Shown here in pieces: positions 1 through 10,218 of a stretch of DNA of 64,000 nucleotides. The notes beneath the pieces were generated by a model, which saw nothing but the letters and a program-made list of their open reading frames with translations, had not been told where the DNA came from and did no database searches. The DNA is from Frondihabitans sp. PAMC 28766 (GTDB taxonomy: Bacteria > Actinomycetota > Actinomycetes > Actinomycetales > Microbacteriaceae). Location of the stretch: contig NZ_CP014513.1 in NCBI RefSeq assembly GCF_001577365.1, forward strand, positions 2,480,001-2,544,000, read 5' to 3'. Position 1 is the first letter of the stretch, and every line of letters starts with the position of its first letter. Position numbers and translations under genes: made by a program.

Positions 1-2
1 TC

Positions 3-1352
3 GACACCGATCGGGTCGACGGCTCGGTCGAGACCGACTCGCGTCTCGTCACGCCTGGTTCGATCTTCTTCGCGCTGCCCGGCGAGGTGACCGACGGAAT
101 CCTGTTCGTGCCTGCGGCTGTCGAGCAGGGCGCCGCCCTGATCGTCGCCGAGAGCGCCGCCTCGACGATCGCCCCGGTGATCGTCGTCGAGAACGGCGTC
201 ACAGCCCTCGCCGACCTGGCCCGTGAGGTCGTCGCCCGCGTCCGCGAGTCAGCGGCCGACGACGACAGCAGGATGCGAGTGGTCGGCATCACCGGCTCCA
301 ACGGCAAGACGAGCACCAAGAACATGCTCCGCGCGATCCTGTCCGACCTCGGCCCGACCGTCGCGCCCGAGGGGTCGTTCAACAACCACGTAGGAGCCCC
401 GATCTCGATGCTCCGCATCGACGAGGGCACGAAGTACCTCGTGGTCGAGATGGGCGCCTCCGGCTCGGGCGAGATCGCTCGACTGGTGTCGATCGCACAG
501 CCCGACACAGGCGTCGTGCTCAAGGTCGGACTCGCCCACGCGGGCGAGTTCGGCGGCATCGAGGCCACCAAGAAGGCGAAGTCGGAGATGGTGACCGATC
601 TGCCCGAGACGGCGACCGCGATCCTGAACGTCGACGACTTCCGCGTCGCGAGCATGGCCGAGATCACCAGAGCCCGCGTCGTCGGCTTCGGTCTCGGCGA
701 CGAGGCGACCTATCGCGCGAGCGACATCGACGTGACCGCCGACGGCACCTCGTTCACGTTGCACGCGCCCGGCGCCACCCGCCGCGTCGCACTCCGCATC
801 CTGGGCGAGCATCATGTCATGAACGCCCTCGCCGCGTTGACGGTCACGGGGGAGTGGGGTCTCGACGTCGATCGCGCCGCCACCGTGCTCGAGGGCGTCA
901 CGCGCGCCGAGCGCTGGCGCATGGAGGTGCTGCCCGTCGAGGGCGGCGTCACCGTGATCAACGACGCGTACAACGCCAGCCCCGACTCGGTCGCCGCGGC
1001 CCTCAAGACCCTCGCCACGATCGTCGGCCCCGAGCAGCGCTCCATCGCGGTGCTCGGCGAAATGGCCGAGCTCGGCGAGTACGCGCTCGAAGAGCACGAC
1101 CGCATCGGCCGGCTCATCGTGCGCCTCAACATCCAGAAGCTCGTGGTCGTCGGCGACGGCGCCCGGCACATCCACATGGCGGCCGGCCTCGAAGGGTCGT
1201 GGGACGGCGAGTCGATGCTCGTGCCCGACATCGAGGCCGCCTACGAGGCGCTGCACCCCGACCTGCGTGAAGGAGACGTCGTGCTCGTGAAGTCGTCCAA
1301 GTCGGCAGGGCTCCGGTTCCTCGGCGACCGCCTCGGCGGGGTGACCGCGTGA
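3..1352 (+). CDS. murF: MurF, UDP-MurNAc-tripeptide--D-Ala-D-Ala ligase (5' end outside window)
   Basis: Cytoplasmic Mur ligase that adds D-Ala-D-Ala to the UDP-MurNAc tripeptide, the last soluble step of peptidoglycan precursor synthesis. The frame is open from base 3 and reads [20 protein letters not shown], the conserved MurF N-terminal domain, so only about 20-25 residues lie outside. The ATP P-loop [10 protein letters not shown] lies near base 294, and the central ligase motif [10 protein letters not shown] near base 960. A GTG at 87 is a possible start only in a trimmed reading and would cut into the conserved domain. The TGA stop overlaps the GTG of mraY by 4 bases, so translation is probably coupled. 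Family identity is clear. Confidence 0.95.
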   Translation, partial: DTDRVDGSVETDSRLVTPGSIFFALPGEVTDGILFVPAAVEQGAALIVAESAASTIAPVIVVENGVTALADLAREVVARVRESAADDDSRMRVVGITGSNGKTSTKNMLRAILSDLGPTVAPEGSFNNHVGAPISMLRIDEGTKYLVVEMGASGSGEIARLVSIAQPDTGVVLKVGLAHAGEFGGIEATKKAKSEMVTDLPETATAILNVDDFRVASMAEITRARVVGFGLGDEATYRASDIDVTADGTSFTLHAPGATRRVALRILGEHHVMNALAALTVTGEWGLDVDRAATVLEGVTRAERWRMEVLPVEGGVTVINDAYNASPDSVAAALKTLATIVGPEQRSIAVLGEMAELGEYALEEHDRIGRLIVRLNIQKLVVVGDGARHIHMAAGLEGSWDGESMLVPDIEAAYEALHPDLREGDVVLVKSSKSAGLRFLGDRLGGVTA

Positions 1353-2443
1353 TCGCGCTCCTCATCGGCGGCGGCGTGTCGCTCGTCTTCACGCTGCTGC
1401 TGACGCCGCTGTTCATCAAGCTGTTCCACCGGCTCGGCTGGGGCCAGTTCATCCGCAGCGACGGCCCGCAGTCGCACCACACCAAGCGCGGCACGGCCAC
1501 GATGGGGGGCACGGTGCTGATCCTCGGCACGGTGCTCGGCTACTTCGTGGGGCACATCGTCGGCGGCGACCCGCTGACCCTCTCGGGCATGCTCGTGCTG
1601 CTCATGATGGTGGGCCTCGGCTTCGTCGGCTTCCTCGACGATTTCACCAAGGTGCGCCGACAGCGGAGCCTCGGGCTCACCGGCTGGGCCAAGATCCTCG
1701 GCCAGGTCATCGTCGCCGTCGTCTTCGCGGCCCTCGCGCTGTCGATCCACAACGGCCCGCACGCGATGAGCGCGGCCTCGCACTTCATCTCGGGCGTGCG
1801 CGACATCCCGTGGCTCAACCTGTTCGTCTTCGGGCCGATCGTCGGCGGCATCGCCTTCGCGATCTGGGTGACGCTGATCACGGTGTCGGCCTCGAACGGC
1901 GTCAACGTCGCCGACGGGCTCGACGGCCTCGCGACCGGTGCGTCGATCCTGGCCCTCGGCTCGTACATCTTCATCGGCTTCTGGCAGTCCAACCAGTCGT
2001 GCTTCAGCCTCAGGGCCGTGCACGCCGCCTGCTACAACACGACGAACCCGCTCGATCTCGCTGTGGTCGCGGCCTGCATCTCGGGCGGCCTGATCGGTTT
2101 CCTGTGGTGGAACACGTCGCCGGCGCAGATCTTCCTCGGCGACACCGGCTCGCTCGGCCTGGGCGGTGCCCTGGCGGCCCTCGCGATCCTCAGCCGCACC
2201 GAGCTGCTGCTCGTGCTGATCGGCGGCCTCTTCCTCGTCGTGACCGGCTCGGTGATCCTGCAGCGGATCTACTTCAAGCTGACGCACGGCAAGCGCATCT
2301 TCCTGATGAGCCCCTTGCATCACCACTTCGAGCTCAAGGGCTGGGCCGAGGTGACGGTCGTGGTGCGCTTCTGGATCATCGCGGGGCTCTTCGTCGCGGC
2401 CGGAATCGGCGTGTTCTACCTCGAGTGGATCAGCAAGTCGTGA
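1349..2443 (+). CDS. mraY: MraY, phospho-MurNAc-pentapeptide transferase
   Basis: Integral membrane enzyme that transfers phospho-MurNAc-pentapeptide to undecaprenyl phosphate, giving lipid I. It has 364 residues, the usual length, with about ten hydrophobic segments. Visible family motifs are the Asp pair in [10 protein letters not shown] (about residue 97), [11 protein letters not shown] (about 183), [10 protein letters not shown] (about 262) and the His cluster [11 protein letters not shown] (about 324). The segment usually written GTPTMGG reads GTATMGG here, a small substitution. It starts with GTG in a 4-base overlap with murF and ends in a 4-base overlap with murD. Confidence 0.96.
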   Translation: MIALLIGGGVSLVFTLLLTPLFIKLFHRLGWGQFIRSDGPQSHHTKRGTATMGGTVLILGTVLGYFVGHIVGGDPLTLSGMLVLLMMVGLGFVGFLDDFTKVRRQRSLGLTGWAKILGQVIVAVVFAALALSIHNGPHAMSAASHFISGVRDIPWLNLFVFGPIVGGIAFAIWVTLITVSASNGVNVADGLDGLATGASILALGSYIFIGFWQSNQSCFSLRAVHAACYNTTNPLDLAVVAACISGGLIGFLWWNTSPAQIFLGDTGSLGLGGALAALAILSRTELLLVLIGGLFLVVTGSVILQRIYFKLTHGKRIFLMSPLHHHFELKGWAEVTVVVRFWIIAGLFVAAGIGVFYLEWISKS

Positions 2444-3996
2444 GCGACGGCACTCCAGAGCAGCGCCGACTCGACACGCTCGTCAGCTGGCACGCCGACT
2501 GGACGGGTCTGCGCGTCGCCGTGCTCGGCCTCGGCGTCAGCGGCTTCTCGTCGGCCGACACTCTCGCCGAGCTGGGCGCCGAGGTGCTCGTGGTCGCGCC
2601 GCAGGCCCAGGAGGGCCCCGCGGCCGAGAGGGCCGACCTTCTGAGCGTGATCGGCGTCGGCTTCGTGCCCTCCGACCTCGAGGCGGCCCCCGCCGAGCTG
2701 GTCGGGTTCGACCCCGAGGTCGTCGTCGTGAGCCCGGGCCTCGCACCGCACCACCCGATCGTGCTGTGGGCGGCGGCGTCACCGGCCGCGGTCTGGGGCG
2801 ACGTCGAGCTCGCCTGGCGCGTGCGCGACAAGTTCACGCCCGTGGCCGACTGGCTGCTCGTCACCGGCACGAACGGCAAGACGACGACCACCCAGCTCGT
2901 CGCGGCCATGGTCGCAGCCGACGGCAAGAGCGTCGCCGCCTGCGGCAACATCGGCCTGCCCGTGCTCGACGCCGTGCGAGAGCCCAACGGGTTCGACGTG
3001 CTGGCGGTCGAGCTCTCCAGCCACCAACTGCACTACCTGCCGCTCCAGGGCCCGGGTGCCCTGCATCCTGCTGCCAGCGTCTGCCTCAACGTCGAAGACG
3101 ACCACCTCGAGTGGCACGGCGGTGCCGACGCCTACCGCGCGGCCAAGGGTCGCGTCTACGCGAACACCCGCGTCGCCTGCGTCTACAACCGGGCCGACGC
3201 GACCACGATGCGCCTGGTGCAGGATGCCGACGTTGAAGAAGGCTGCCGCGCCGTCGGCTTCGGTCTCGACCTCCCTCCCGTCAGCGACTTCGGCATCGCC
3301 GAAGACCTGCTCGTCGACCGCGCCTTCCTGCCCGACCGCCAGAACAAGGCACTCGAGCTCACCACGCTCGAGACCCTGCGTTCGTCGGGGCTCGGCGCCG
3401 ACCACCTGGTCGCCGACGTGCTCGCCGCCGCCGCCCTCGTCCGGGCGATCGACGTGGCGCCCGACTCGATCCAGCTCGCGGTCAGCGTCTTCCACGCCGA
3501 CCACCACCGGTCCGAGCCCGTCGCGGCCAGCGACGGCATCGACTGGATCGACGACTCGAAGGCGACGAACCCGCACGCGGCCTCGGCGTCGCTCCGCGCA
3601 GCGAAGTCGCCGATCTGGATCGTCGGCGGCCTGTTCAAGGGCGTCGACGTCGCGCCCCTGGTCGAAGACATCGCCGACCGGGTCAAGGCGGCCGTGCTGA
3701 TCGGCACCGACCGGCAGATACTCAGGGAAGCCTTCGAGCGACACGCGCCCGGCATACCGCTGTTCGAGGTCGACGAGACCGACACTGAACTCGTGATGAC
3801 GCGGGCCGTGGCTTTCGCGGCGTCGGTCGCCGAGCCGGGAGACACCGTCCTGCTCGCGCCGGCAGCGGCATCGTTCGATCAATTCGCCGACTACGGCGCC
3901 CGCGGCGACGCGTTCGCCCGGGCAGTCCACGAACACCTGGGAGGTGACGCCGATGGCCGACACGCCATCGAGCCTCCCGCGACGCCGAACCCCTAG
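2440..3996 (+). CDS. murD: MurD, UDP-MurNAc-L-Ala--D-Glu ligase
   Basis: Adds D-glutamate to UDP-MurNAc-L-Ala in the cytoplasm. The open frame runs far upstream of the gene, but the homology begins at GTG 2440, which overlaps the mraY stop as GTGA. This gives 518 residues, somewhat longer than the E. coli enzyme. The N-terminal nucleotide-binding strand reads [14 protein letters not shown], the P-loop [12 protein letters not shown] lies near residue 140, and the C-terminal domain carries [15 protein letters not shown]. The 3' end overlaps the ftsW start by 44 bases in another frame. Confidence 0.95.
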   Translation: MSDGTPEQRRLDTLVSWHADWTGLRVAVLGLGVSGFSSADTLAELGAEVLVVAPQAQEGPAAERADLLSVIGVGFVPSDLEAAPAELVGFDPEVVVVSPGLAPHHPIVLWAAASPAAVWGDVELAWRVRDKFTPVADWLLVTGTNGKTTTTQLVAAMVAADGKSVAACGNIGLPVLDAVREPNGFDVLAVELSSHQLHYLPLQGPGALHPAASVCLNVEDDHLEWHGGADAYRAAKGRVYANTRVACVYNRADATTMRLVQDADVEEGCRAVGFGLDLPPVSDFGIAEDLLVDRAFLPDRQNKALELTTLETLRSSGLGADHLVADVLAAAALVRAIDVAPDSIQLAVSVFHADHHRSEPVAASDGIDWIDDSKATNPHAASASLRAAKSPIWIVGGLFKGVDVAPLVEDIADRVKAAVLIGTDRQILREAFERHAPGIPLFEVDETDTELVMTRAVAFAASVAEPGDTVLLAPAAASFDQFADYGARGDAFARAVHEHLGGDADGRHAIEPPATPNP

Positions 3997-5233
3997 GGCT
4001 TCGCCGGCCGCGGATCCGACACTCGCCGAGTCATCGCTTTTCAGCGCGAACGGCGCGGCCGTCGTCCGGGTCAAGAAGATCTTCGCCGCCGAGGGGTCGA
4101 CGTTCTTCGTCGTGCTCGGCACCGCGCTCTTCCTCACGGTCTTCGGCCTGGTCATGGTGCTGTCGTCGTCGAGTGTCGAGCAGTACGTCGCCACGCACGA
4201 CTTCTTCGGCGCTTTTGTGCGCCAGGGCATCTTCGCCGCGATCGGCGTGCCGCTCATGCTGATCGCCACGCGGGCCCCGGTGTCGTTCTGGCAGAAGTAC
4301 TCGTGGCACTTCCTCGGCCTGGCGCTCTTTTTGCAGTTGCTCGTCTTCACGCCCCTCGGCGTCGACATCCAGGGCAACCGCAACTGGATCCATATCGGTT
4401 CGTTCAGCGCGCAGCCGTCGGAGTTCTTGAAGCTCGCCCTGGCCATCTGGATCGGGGCGATCCTGGTGCGAAAGCAGAACAAGCTAGCCGACTGGAAGCA
4501 GGTGGCCGTGCCACTGGTGCCGGTCGTGCTGATCGCCGTGGCCCTCGTCATGCGCGGCGGCGACCTGGGCACGACGCTCATCATCCTCATGGAGGTCGGC
4601 GTCGCGGTCTTCCTGGCCGGTGTGCCCCTGCGCTTCCTCGTCGTGCCGCTGATCGCGATCCTGGTGATGATCCCCGTCGTCACGCTGGGCGGCAATTCGC
4701 GCACCAGCCGCATCTCGGCCTGGCTCTCTGGCTGCTCCACCGCCGAGGCCTACCAGTCGACCTGCTGGCAGACGACCCACGGCATCTGGGCCCTCGCCTC
4801 CGGTGGCGTCTTCGGTGTCGGGCTCGGCAACTCCAAGGCCAAGTGGTCGTGGCTGCCCGAGGCCGACAACGACTTCATCTTCGCCATCATCGGCGAGGAG
4901 CTCGGGTTGATCGGCGCGTGCGTCGTGCTCGGCCTGTTCATCGTGCTCGCCGTGTCGTTCTTCAAGGTCGTGCGCCGCTCGGACGACGCCTTCGTCCGCA
5001 TCACGACCGGCGCCATCATGATGTGGCTGATCGGCCAGGCGTTCGTCAACGTCGCTGTGGTGCTCGGCCTCCTGCCCGTCCTCGGCGTCCCGTTACCCCT
5101 GATATCCGCGGGAGGATCATCGCTCATCTTCGCACTGCTCGCGATCGGCGTCGTGCTCTCGTTCGTGCGGCAGTCGCCGACCAGCAGCATCCCAGCAGCC
5201 CCGGCGCGCGAGACGGTAGGGTCTCTCCGGTGA
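3953..5233 (+). CDS. ftsW: FtsW, SEDS-family peptidoglycan glycosyltransferase of the divisome
   Basis: Polytopic SEDS protein that polymerises lipid II at the septum together with its partner class B PBP. An in-frame GTG at 3944 exists, but ATG 3953 is preferred because GGGAGG sits 8 nt upstream (3939-3944). This gives 426 residues. The N-terminus is a charged, proline-rich cytoplasmic tail of about 45 residues, followed by about ten membrane spans. Family segments include the GGDLGTTLI stretch and the C-terminal PLISAGGSSL signature near base 5095. Position between murD and murG is canonical and argues against the paralogue RodA. Confidence 0.94.
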   Translation: MADTPSSLPRRRTPRASPAADPTLAESSLFSANGAAVVRVKKIFAAEGSTFFVVLGTALFLTVFGLVMVLSSSSVEQYVATHDFFGAFVRQGIFAAIGVPLMLIATRAPVSFWQKYSWHFLGLALFLQLLVFTPLGVDIQGNRNWIHIGSFSAQPSEFLKLALAIWIGAILVRKQNKLADWKQVAVPLVPVVLIAVALVMRGGDLGTTLIILMEVGVAVFLAGVPLRFLVVPLIAILVMIPVVTLGGNSRTSRISAWLSGCSTAEAYQSTCWQTTHGIWALASGGVFGVGLGNSKAKWSWLPEADNDFIFAIIGEELGLIGACVVLGLFIVLAVSFFKVVRRSDDAFVRITTGAIMMWLIGQAFVNVAVVLGLLPVLGVPLPLISAGGSSLIFALLAIGVVLSFVRQSPTSSIPAAPARETVGSLR

Positions 5234-6369
5234 CGACGTACCTGCTTGCCGGCGGCGGCACTGCCGGCCACGTGAATCCGCTTCTCGCCACGGCCGATCG
5301 GCTGCGGCGGCGCGAAGCCGATGCGACGATCCTGGTGCTCGGCACGGCCGAGGGCCTCGAGTCGCGCCTCGTGCCCGCTCGTGGTTACGAGCTGCTCACA
5401 GTGCCGCGTCTGCCCTTCCCTCGCCGTCTCAACGGCGCAGCCCTGCGGTTCCCGAAGCGCATCGTCTCGTCCATCGCGGGGGTTCGACGTCTGCTGCGCG
5501 AGCACCACGTCGACGTCGTCGTCGGGTTCGGCGGCTACGCGGCCGCCCCCGCCTACCTCGCAGCGTGGCGGTCGAAGGTGCCTATCGTCGTGCACGAGGC
5601 CAACGCCAAGCCCGGCATCGCGAACGTGCTCGGGTCGTACGTCACCACGCACGTCGGCGTGGTCTTCGCCTCGACGAAGCTGCGCCACTCGCGCCAGGTC
5701 GGCATGCCTCTCCGCGACGAGATCGAGACGCTCGACCGCCGTGCGACGCACTCCGAGGCGCAGCAGTACTTCGGGCTCGACCCCGCCAAGCCCACCGTGC
5801 TCGTCACCGGCGGCTCGACCGGGGCTCGGCGTCTCAACGACACGATCTCGCGCTCGGCCGAGGCGATCCTCGGCGCCGGGTGGCAGATCCTGCACATCAC
5901 CGGCGAGAAGTCCGATCTGACGTCGACCTCGCTCGCCGACTACCACCTGCTGAGGTACTGCGACCGGATGGACCTGGCACTGTCGGCCGCCGACTTCGTC
6001 GTCTCGCGCTCGGGCTCGGCGACGGTCAGCGAACTGACCGCCCTCGGCCTGCCCTCGATCCTGGTGCCGTACCCCGTCGGCAACGGCGAGCAGAGGTTCA
6101 ACGCCACTGACGTCGTCGCCGCCGGCGGAGCCGAGATCGTCGCCGACGAGCAGTTCACTCCGGCGTGGGTGCGCAAAGAGCTGGTGCCGACTCTGCTCGA
6201 TCGGGCCCGGATCGCCGACATGGCGGCGCGCGCCGCGTCCGTCGGCGTTCGCGACGGCGCCGATCGAATGGTCGACCTCGTGCTCGAGGCGACGCCGCGG
6301 TCAGCACAGAGCTCTGCGCCGGCGCCTCACGTTCCCCCCGCTGCTGCGACCCGATCGGAGGGGCGATGA
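5230..6369 (+). CDS. murG: MurG, lipid II-forming GlcNAc transferase
   Basis: Membrane-associated GT28 glycosyltransferase that adds GlcNAc to lipid I to make lipid II. It starts with GTG in a GTGA overlap with ftsW. It has 379 residues, with a non-conserved Ala/Pro-rich tail of about 25 residues. The N-terminal glycine-rich loop [12 protein letters not shown] (about residue 5), [11 protein letters not shown], the second glycine loop [11 protein letters not shown] and the donor-site [11 protein letters not shown] are all present. The stop overlaps the murC ATG as ATGA. Confidence 0.95.
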   Translation: MTTYLLAGGGTAGHVNPLLATADRLRRREADATILVLGTAEGLESRLVPARGYELLTVPRLPFPRRLNGAALRFPKRIVSSIAGVRRLLREHHVDVVVGFGGYAAAPAYLAAWRSKVPIVVHEANAKPGIANVLGSYVTTHVGVVFASTKLRHSRQVGMPLRDEIETLDRRATHSEAQQYFGLDPAKPTVLVTGGSTGARRLNDTISRSAEAILGAGWQILHITGEKSDLTSTSLADYHLLRYCDRMDLALSAADFVVSRSGSATVSELTALGLPSILVPYPVGNGEQRFNATDVVAAGGAEIVADEQFTPAWVRKELVPTLLDRARIADMAARAASVGVRDGADRMVDLVLEATPRSAQSSAPAPHVPPAAATRSEGR

Positions 6370-8876
6370 TCAAGCCCGACCTCGACCAACCCCTGCCCGA
6401 GACCATCGGCAGCGTCCACTTCGTCGGTGTCGGTGGCTCGGGCATGAGCGGCATCGCCCGCGTCTTCCTCGCCCAGGGGCACCGGGTGACCGGCTCCGAC
6501 TCGCGCGAGAGCGCCAACGTCCAGGCCCTCCGCGACCTCGGCGCGACGATCGCCGTCGGGCACGACGCCGCCAACGTCGGCGACGCCGACACGCTGGTCG
6601 TCACCGGTGCCCTCTGGCAGGACAACCCCGAATACCAGTACGCCCTCGCCCACGACATCCCGGTGCTGCACCGCTCGCAGGCGCTCGCCTGGCTGATCGG
6701 CGGCCACCGTCTCGTCTCGGTCGCCGGCGCCCACGGCAAGACGACGTCGACCGGCATGGTCATCACGGCGCTGCTCGAGGCCGGCCGCGACCCGAACTTC
6801 GTCAACGGCGGCGTGATCCAGTCGCTCGGCGTCAGCGCACGCGGCGGCGGCGACGACCTCTTCGTGATCGAGGCCGACGAGTCGGACGGCTCCTTCTTGC
6901 TCTACGACACCTCGATCGCCCTCATCACCAACGTCGACGCCGACCACCTCGATCACTACGGCTCGCGCGAGGCCTTCGACCAGGCGTTCGTCGAGTTCGC
7001 CTCGGCTGCGGCCGAGTTCGTCGTCATCTCGAGCGACGACACCGGGGCCGTCGAGGTCACGAAGTCGCTCGATGCCTCGCGAGTCGTCACGTTCGGCCGG
7101 GCGCAGGATGCCGACGTGAAGGTCTCCGACGTCACCTCCTCCGGCCCCGTCGCCTTCACGCTCTCGCACGAGGGCGTCGACCGGCGCGTGCAGCTCGCCG
7201 TGCCCGGGCACCACAACGCCCTCAACGCGGCCGGCGCCTACGCCGTGCTCGTCGGCGTCGGCCTCACCCCCGAGGAGGCGATCTCGGGGCTCGAGATCTT
7301 CGGCGGCACTCAGCGCCGCTTCGAACTGCACGGCACCGTGCGCGGCGTCAGCGTCTACGACGACTACGCGCACCACCCGACCGAGGTGCAGGCGGCCCTG
7401 CAGGCCGCGCGCTCGGTCGTCGGCGGCGGCCGTCTCATCGCCGTGCACCAGCCGCACCTCTACAGCCGCACGCAGATGATGGCGGGGGAGTTCGCCGACG
7501 CCTACGAGACCCTCGCCGACCACACGGTCGTGCTCGACGTCTACGGCGCGCGCGAAGACCCGGTGCCCGGTGTCACCGGGGCTCTCGTCTCCGAGCGCTT
7601 CCACGACGCGTCGAAGGTCGACTACGTGCCCGACTGGCAGGCGGCCGCCGACCGCGTCGCCGAGGTCGCCCGCGACGGCGACTTCGTGATCACCCTCGGC
7701 TGCGGCGACGTCTACCGCATCGTGCCGCAGCTGCTCGGCAGCCTCGAGCGCACCGAAGTCGCGGCCGCCGCGTCGCCGGGCGCGGGGAGTGACCGAGGCC
7801 CGATGAAGCGTCCCGAGGGGTTCGACCGGGTTCCGCCGCCGCGGCCGAAGGCGGAGGCGTCGCCCGAGTCGGCGACGGCCGAGCCGACACGTGCAGCGGC
7901 AGGAGACCAGGCGCAGGCGGAGCGCTCGAAGACCAGGGCCGCAACCAGCACCGCGACCAGCACCACGACCGCCACACGGCCCGCCGAGAAGGCGCGGCCG
8001 ACCGAGGCGCCGGGGCCGACACGTGAAGCCGAGCCCGCCGATCCTGCGTTCCTCCCCGCTCGTGACACGTCGAAGGCCGAGGCGCGCCAGCGCTCCGTCG
8101 CCGCGCGTCGCCTCGCGCGCCGAGCCCGCGCGGCCCGCCGCGCTGTCGAGCGCGCCGAGGTGCGCCGCTTCACCCGCCGCAGCCGACATCGGCGCGCCAC
8201 CTGGATCACGGCGGGCGCCGTCGCGGTCGTGCTCGTGGGGTCGGTCACGATCAGCGTCTTCTCGCCGCTGCTGTCGCTGCAGCACATCGACGTCGAGGGC
8301 ACGAGCCGGGTCGATCGCACCGCCGTGCTCAAGTCGCTCGACGGCCAGATCGGCAAGCCCCTCGCGACCGTCGACTTCACCACCGTCAAGCACGACCTGT
8401 CGAACTTCCCGCTGATCGAGTCGTACGTCACCGAGACCCGACCGCCCCACACCCTGGTGATCAGGATCACCGAGCGCGAGCCGATCGCGTCGGTGAAAGT
8501 CGGCACGACCTTCGAGCTCGTCGACCCGGCGGGCATCGTCATCTCGACGTCTCCGAAGCAGCCGGCCGGCGTGCCGCTGGTCGACATCAAGGGCGCGACG
8601 GTCGACGGCACCGTCTATCGGGCAGCGGCCGAGGTGCTGCTGTCGCTGCCGGCCCAGCTCCGGGCGACCGTGAAGACGGTCTCGGCATCGACTCCCAACG
8701 ACGTCACGCTGGGGCTCACGACGGGCGAACAGGTCGTCTGGGGCGGCGCCGACTCGTCGACGCAGAAGGCTCAGCTGCTGACCGGCCTGATCAAGAGCCA
8801 CAAGGCCACGAACCCGAACCAGTCGGTCGAGTACGACGTCTCGGCGCCCGACAACGGCATCATCCGCACCAAGTGA
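6366..8876 (+). CDS. murC: MurC ligase read in one frame with FtsQ (836 codons, no stop between)
   Basis: MurC adds L-Ala to UDP-MurNAc. The MurC part is residues 1 to about 470: [13 protein letters not shown] near 18, P-loop [11 protein letters not shown] near 122, and the C-terminal [10 protein letters not shown]. It ends at the typical [14 protein letters not shown]. The frame then continues without a stop through a Pro/Ala/Thr-rich linker into a full FtsQ. ATG 7803, in the same frame, would be the normal ftsQ start. Either this is a real fusion, topologically sensible because FtsQ begins in the cytoplasm, or one base is missing near 7770-7780. One added base would end murC at TGA 7790-7792, 10 nt before ATG 7803. 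The second reading fits other apparent base losses in this window. Confidence 0.9.
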   Translation: MIKPDLDQPLPETIGSVHFVGVGGSGMSGIARVFLAQGHRVTGSDSRESANVQALRDLGATIAVGHDAANVGDADTLVVTGALWQDNPEYQYALAHDIPVLHRSQALAWLIGGHRLVSVAGAHGKTTSTGMVITALLEAGRDPNFVNGGVIQSLGVSARGGGDDLFVIEADESDGSFLLYDTSIALITNVDADHLDHYGSREAFDQAFVEFASAAAEFVVISSDDTGAVEVTKSLDASRVVTFGRAQDADVKVSDVTSSGPVAFTLSHEGVDRRVQLAVPGHHNALNAAGAYAVLVGVGLTPEEAISGLEIFGGTQRRFELHGTVRGVSVYDDYAHHPTEVQAALQAARSVVGGGRLIAVHQPHLYSRTQMMAGEFADAYETLADHTVVLDVYGAREDPVPGVTGALVSERFHDASKVDYVPDWQAAADRVAEVARDGDFVITLGCGDVYRIVPQLLGSLERTEVAAAASPGAGSDRGPMKRPEGFDRVPPPRPKAEASPESATAEPTRAAAGDQAQAERSKTRAATSTATSTTTATRPAEKARPTEAPGPTREAEPADPAFLPARDTSKAEARQRSVAARRLARRARAARRAVERAEVRRFTRRSRHRRATWITAGAVAVVLVGSVTISVFSPLLSLQHIDVEGTSRVDRTAVLKSLDGQIGKPLATVDFTTVKHDLSNFPLIESYVTETRPPHTLVIRITEREPIASVKVGTTFELVDPAGIVISTSPKQPAGVPLVDIKGATVDGTVYRAAAEVLLSLPAQLRATVKTVSASTPNDVTLGLTTGEQVVWGGADSSTQKAQLLTGLIKSHKATNPNQSVEYDVSAPDNGIIRTK
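7803..8876 (+). CDS. ftsQ: FtsQ divisome protein (internal start within the murC frame)
   Basis: Bitopic division protein that links early and late divisome proteins. From ATG 7803 it has 357 residues. A cytoplasmic tail of about 130 residues is rich in Pro, Ala and Thr and then strongly basic ([13 protein letters not shown]). One membrane span follows near bases 8200-8265, then a POTRA domain beginning [16 protein letters not shown] and an FtsQ-type beta domain ending at IIRTK. Possible ribosome sites are GAGG at 7795 (4 nt spacing) and GGGGAG at 7784 (13 nt), neither ideal. The domain is certain; whether it is made separately or fused to MurC is not. Confidence 0.85.
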   Translation: MKRPEGFDRVPPPRPKAEASPESATAEPTRAAAGDQAQAERSKTRAATSTATSTTTATRPAEKARPTEAPGPTREAEPADPAFLPARDTSKAEARQRSVAARRLARRARAARRAVERAEVRRFTRRSRHRRATWITAGAVAVVLVGSVTISVFSPLLSLQHIDVEGTSRVDRTAVLKSLDGQIGKPLATVDFTTVKHDLSNFPLIESYVTETRPPHTLVIRITEREPIASVKVGTTFELVDPAGIVISTSPKQPAGVPLVDIKGATVDGTVYRAAAEVLLSLPAQLRATVKTVSASTPNDVTLGLTTGEQVVWGGADSSTQKAQLLTGLIKSHKATNPNQSVEYDVSAPDNGIIRTK

Positions 8877-8891
8877 GACCGATTCGCCGCG

Positions 8892-8914
8892 GTGTTTCGC
8901 GACACGCGGAACAC
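8892..8914 (+). terminator. Hairpin directly after ftsQ
   Basis: GTGTTTCGCG at 8892-8901 pairs with CGCGGAACAC at 8905-8914 (one G-U pair, 3-nt loop), beginning 16 nt after the ftsQ stop. No T-run follows, so it may be a weak terminator or an mRNA processing or stability element that separates mur-ftsQ from ftsZ expression. Confidence 0.4.
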
Positions 8915-8945
8915 ATCGAGGCGGGGGCCAGTTCGCGCACCTACC

Positions 8946-9052
8946 TTGTGACTGCACGATATGCATACTCCGCATAACTTTAACCCTCAAGTAGATGTTT
9001 AGGGTTAGGCGCGAGTCAGCTCTTGTGATTTTCCCGTATTTTCAGCCGGAGG
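8946..9052 (+). promoter_or_regulatory. ftsZ upstream region with inverted repeat and ribosome site
   Basis: Unlike the 4-base overlaps upstream, 182 bases separate ftsQ from ftsZ. The stretch is more AT-rich than its surroundings and holds TAACCCT (8981-8987) and AGGGTTA (9001-9007), a perfect inverted repeat with a 13-nt spacer. The ftsZ ribosome site GGAGG is at 9048-9052. TTGTGA (8946) followed by CATAAC (8973) could be a promoter but the spacing is poor. This suggests independent control of ftsZ. Confidence 0.45.
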
Positions 9053-9058
9053 CCGGAC

Positions 9059-10210
9059 GTGACAACGAACCATAACTACCTCGCCGTGATCAAGGTCGTC
9101 GGTGTCGGCGGCGGTGGCGTCAACGCCGTCAACCGCATGATCGAACTCGGTCTCCGCGGAGTCGAGTTCATCGCCATCAACACCGATGCCCAGGCGCTGC
9201 TGCTCAGCGACGCCGACGTCAAGCTCGACGTCGGCCGCGAGCTCACCCGCGGTCTCGGCGCCGGCGCCGACCCCGAGGTGGGCCGTCGCGCCGCCGAAGA
9301 CCACGCCGAAGAGATCGAGGAGGCCCTCGCCGGGGCCGACATGGTCTTCGTCACCGCGGGCGAGGGCGGTGGCACCGGCACGGGCGGTGCTCCGGTCGTG
9401 GCTCGAATCGCCAAGTCGATCGGCGCCTTGACGATCGGTGTCGTCACGAAGCCGTTCGGCTTCGAGGGCCGTCGCCGCCAGGCTCAGGCCGAGGCCGGCG
9501 TGGCACAGCTCAAAGAAGAGGTCGACACCCTCATCGTGGTGCCGAACGACCGCCTCCTCGAGATCTCCGAGCGCGGCATCTCGATGGTCGAGGCCTTCGG
9601 CACGGCCGACCAGGTGCTGCTTGCCGGTGTGCAGGGCATCACCGACCTCATCACGACCCCGGGGCTCATCAACCTCGACTTCGCCGACGTCAAAAGCGTG
9701 ATGCAGGGCGCAGGATCCGCGCTGATGGGCATCGGCTCGTCCCGCGGGGCCGACCGCGCGATCAAGGCCGCCGAGCTGGCAGTCGCATCGCCTCTGCTGG
9801 AGGCGTCCATCGACGGCGCCCACGGAGTGCTGCTCTCCATCCAGGGCGGCTCGAACCTCGGCATCTTCGAGATCAACGACGCCGCCCGCCTGGTGCAGGA
9901 GGCCGTCCACCCCGAGGCCAACATCATCTTCGGCGCCGTGATCGACGACACCCTCGGCGACGAGGTCCGCGTCACAGTGATCGCCGCCGGCTTCGACAAC
10001 GGCGAGCCGACTACCAAGTCGAAAGAGCGCCGCGAGAGCTTCGTCGCGACCGACGGCCCCGCCACCACCACGGTCGCCGGCGTCAGCGCGATCGCCGACA
10101 GCGGCTCGGTGCCCTCGTACCAGCGCGCCGAAGAGCCTGCGACGCAGAGCCCCGACCCGGTGTTCGACGACGGTGACGACGACCTCGACGTCCCCGACTT
10201 CCTGAAATAG
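9059..10210 (+). CDS. ftsZ: FtsZ, tubulin-like division GTPase
   Basis: Cytoplasmic GTPase that assembles the Z-ring. It has 383 residues from GTG 9059, with GGAGG 6 nt upstream. The N-terminal [13 protein letters not shown] (about residue 12), the tubulin signature [10 protein letters not shown] (about 104) and the T7-loop region [11 protein letters not shown] are present. A variable linker of about 50 residues leads to the conserved C-terminal peptide [10 protein letters not shown], the docking site for SepF and other partners. The next gene but one encodes SepF, the usual actinobacterial membrane anchor. Confidence 0.97.
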   Translation: MTTNHNYLAVIKVVGVGGGGVNAVNRMIELGLRGVEFIAINTDAQALLLSDADVKLDVGRELTRGLGAGADPEVGRRAAEDHAEEIEEALAGADMVFVTAGEGGGTGTGGAPVVARIAKSIGALTIGVVTKPFGFEGRRRQAQAEAGVAQLKEEVDTLIVVPNDRLLEISERGISMVEAFGTADQVLLAGVQGITDLITTPGLINLDFADVKSVMQGAGSALMGIGSSRGADRAIKAAELAVASPLLEASIDGAHGVLLSIQGGSNLGIFEINDAARLVQEAVHPEANIIFGAVIDDTLGDEVRVTVIAAGFDNGEPTTKSKERRESFVATDGPATTTVAGVSAIADSGSVPSYQRAEEPATQSPDPVFDDGDDDLDVPDFLK

Positions 10211-10218
10211 AGGGTCGT

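Noticed and set aside
249..1256. Long minus-strand ORFs across the mur, qcr, dnaE and argG genes (up to about 1070 codons)
   Set aside because: They mirror real genes, have Arg/Asp/His/Glu-rich low-complexity translations, no ribosome sites and no recognisable domains; long antisense frames are expected at this GC content.
1810..2439. Plus-strand extension of the murD frame inside mraY
   Set aside because: Translation is Arg-rich without homology; MurD begins at GTG 2440.
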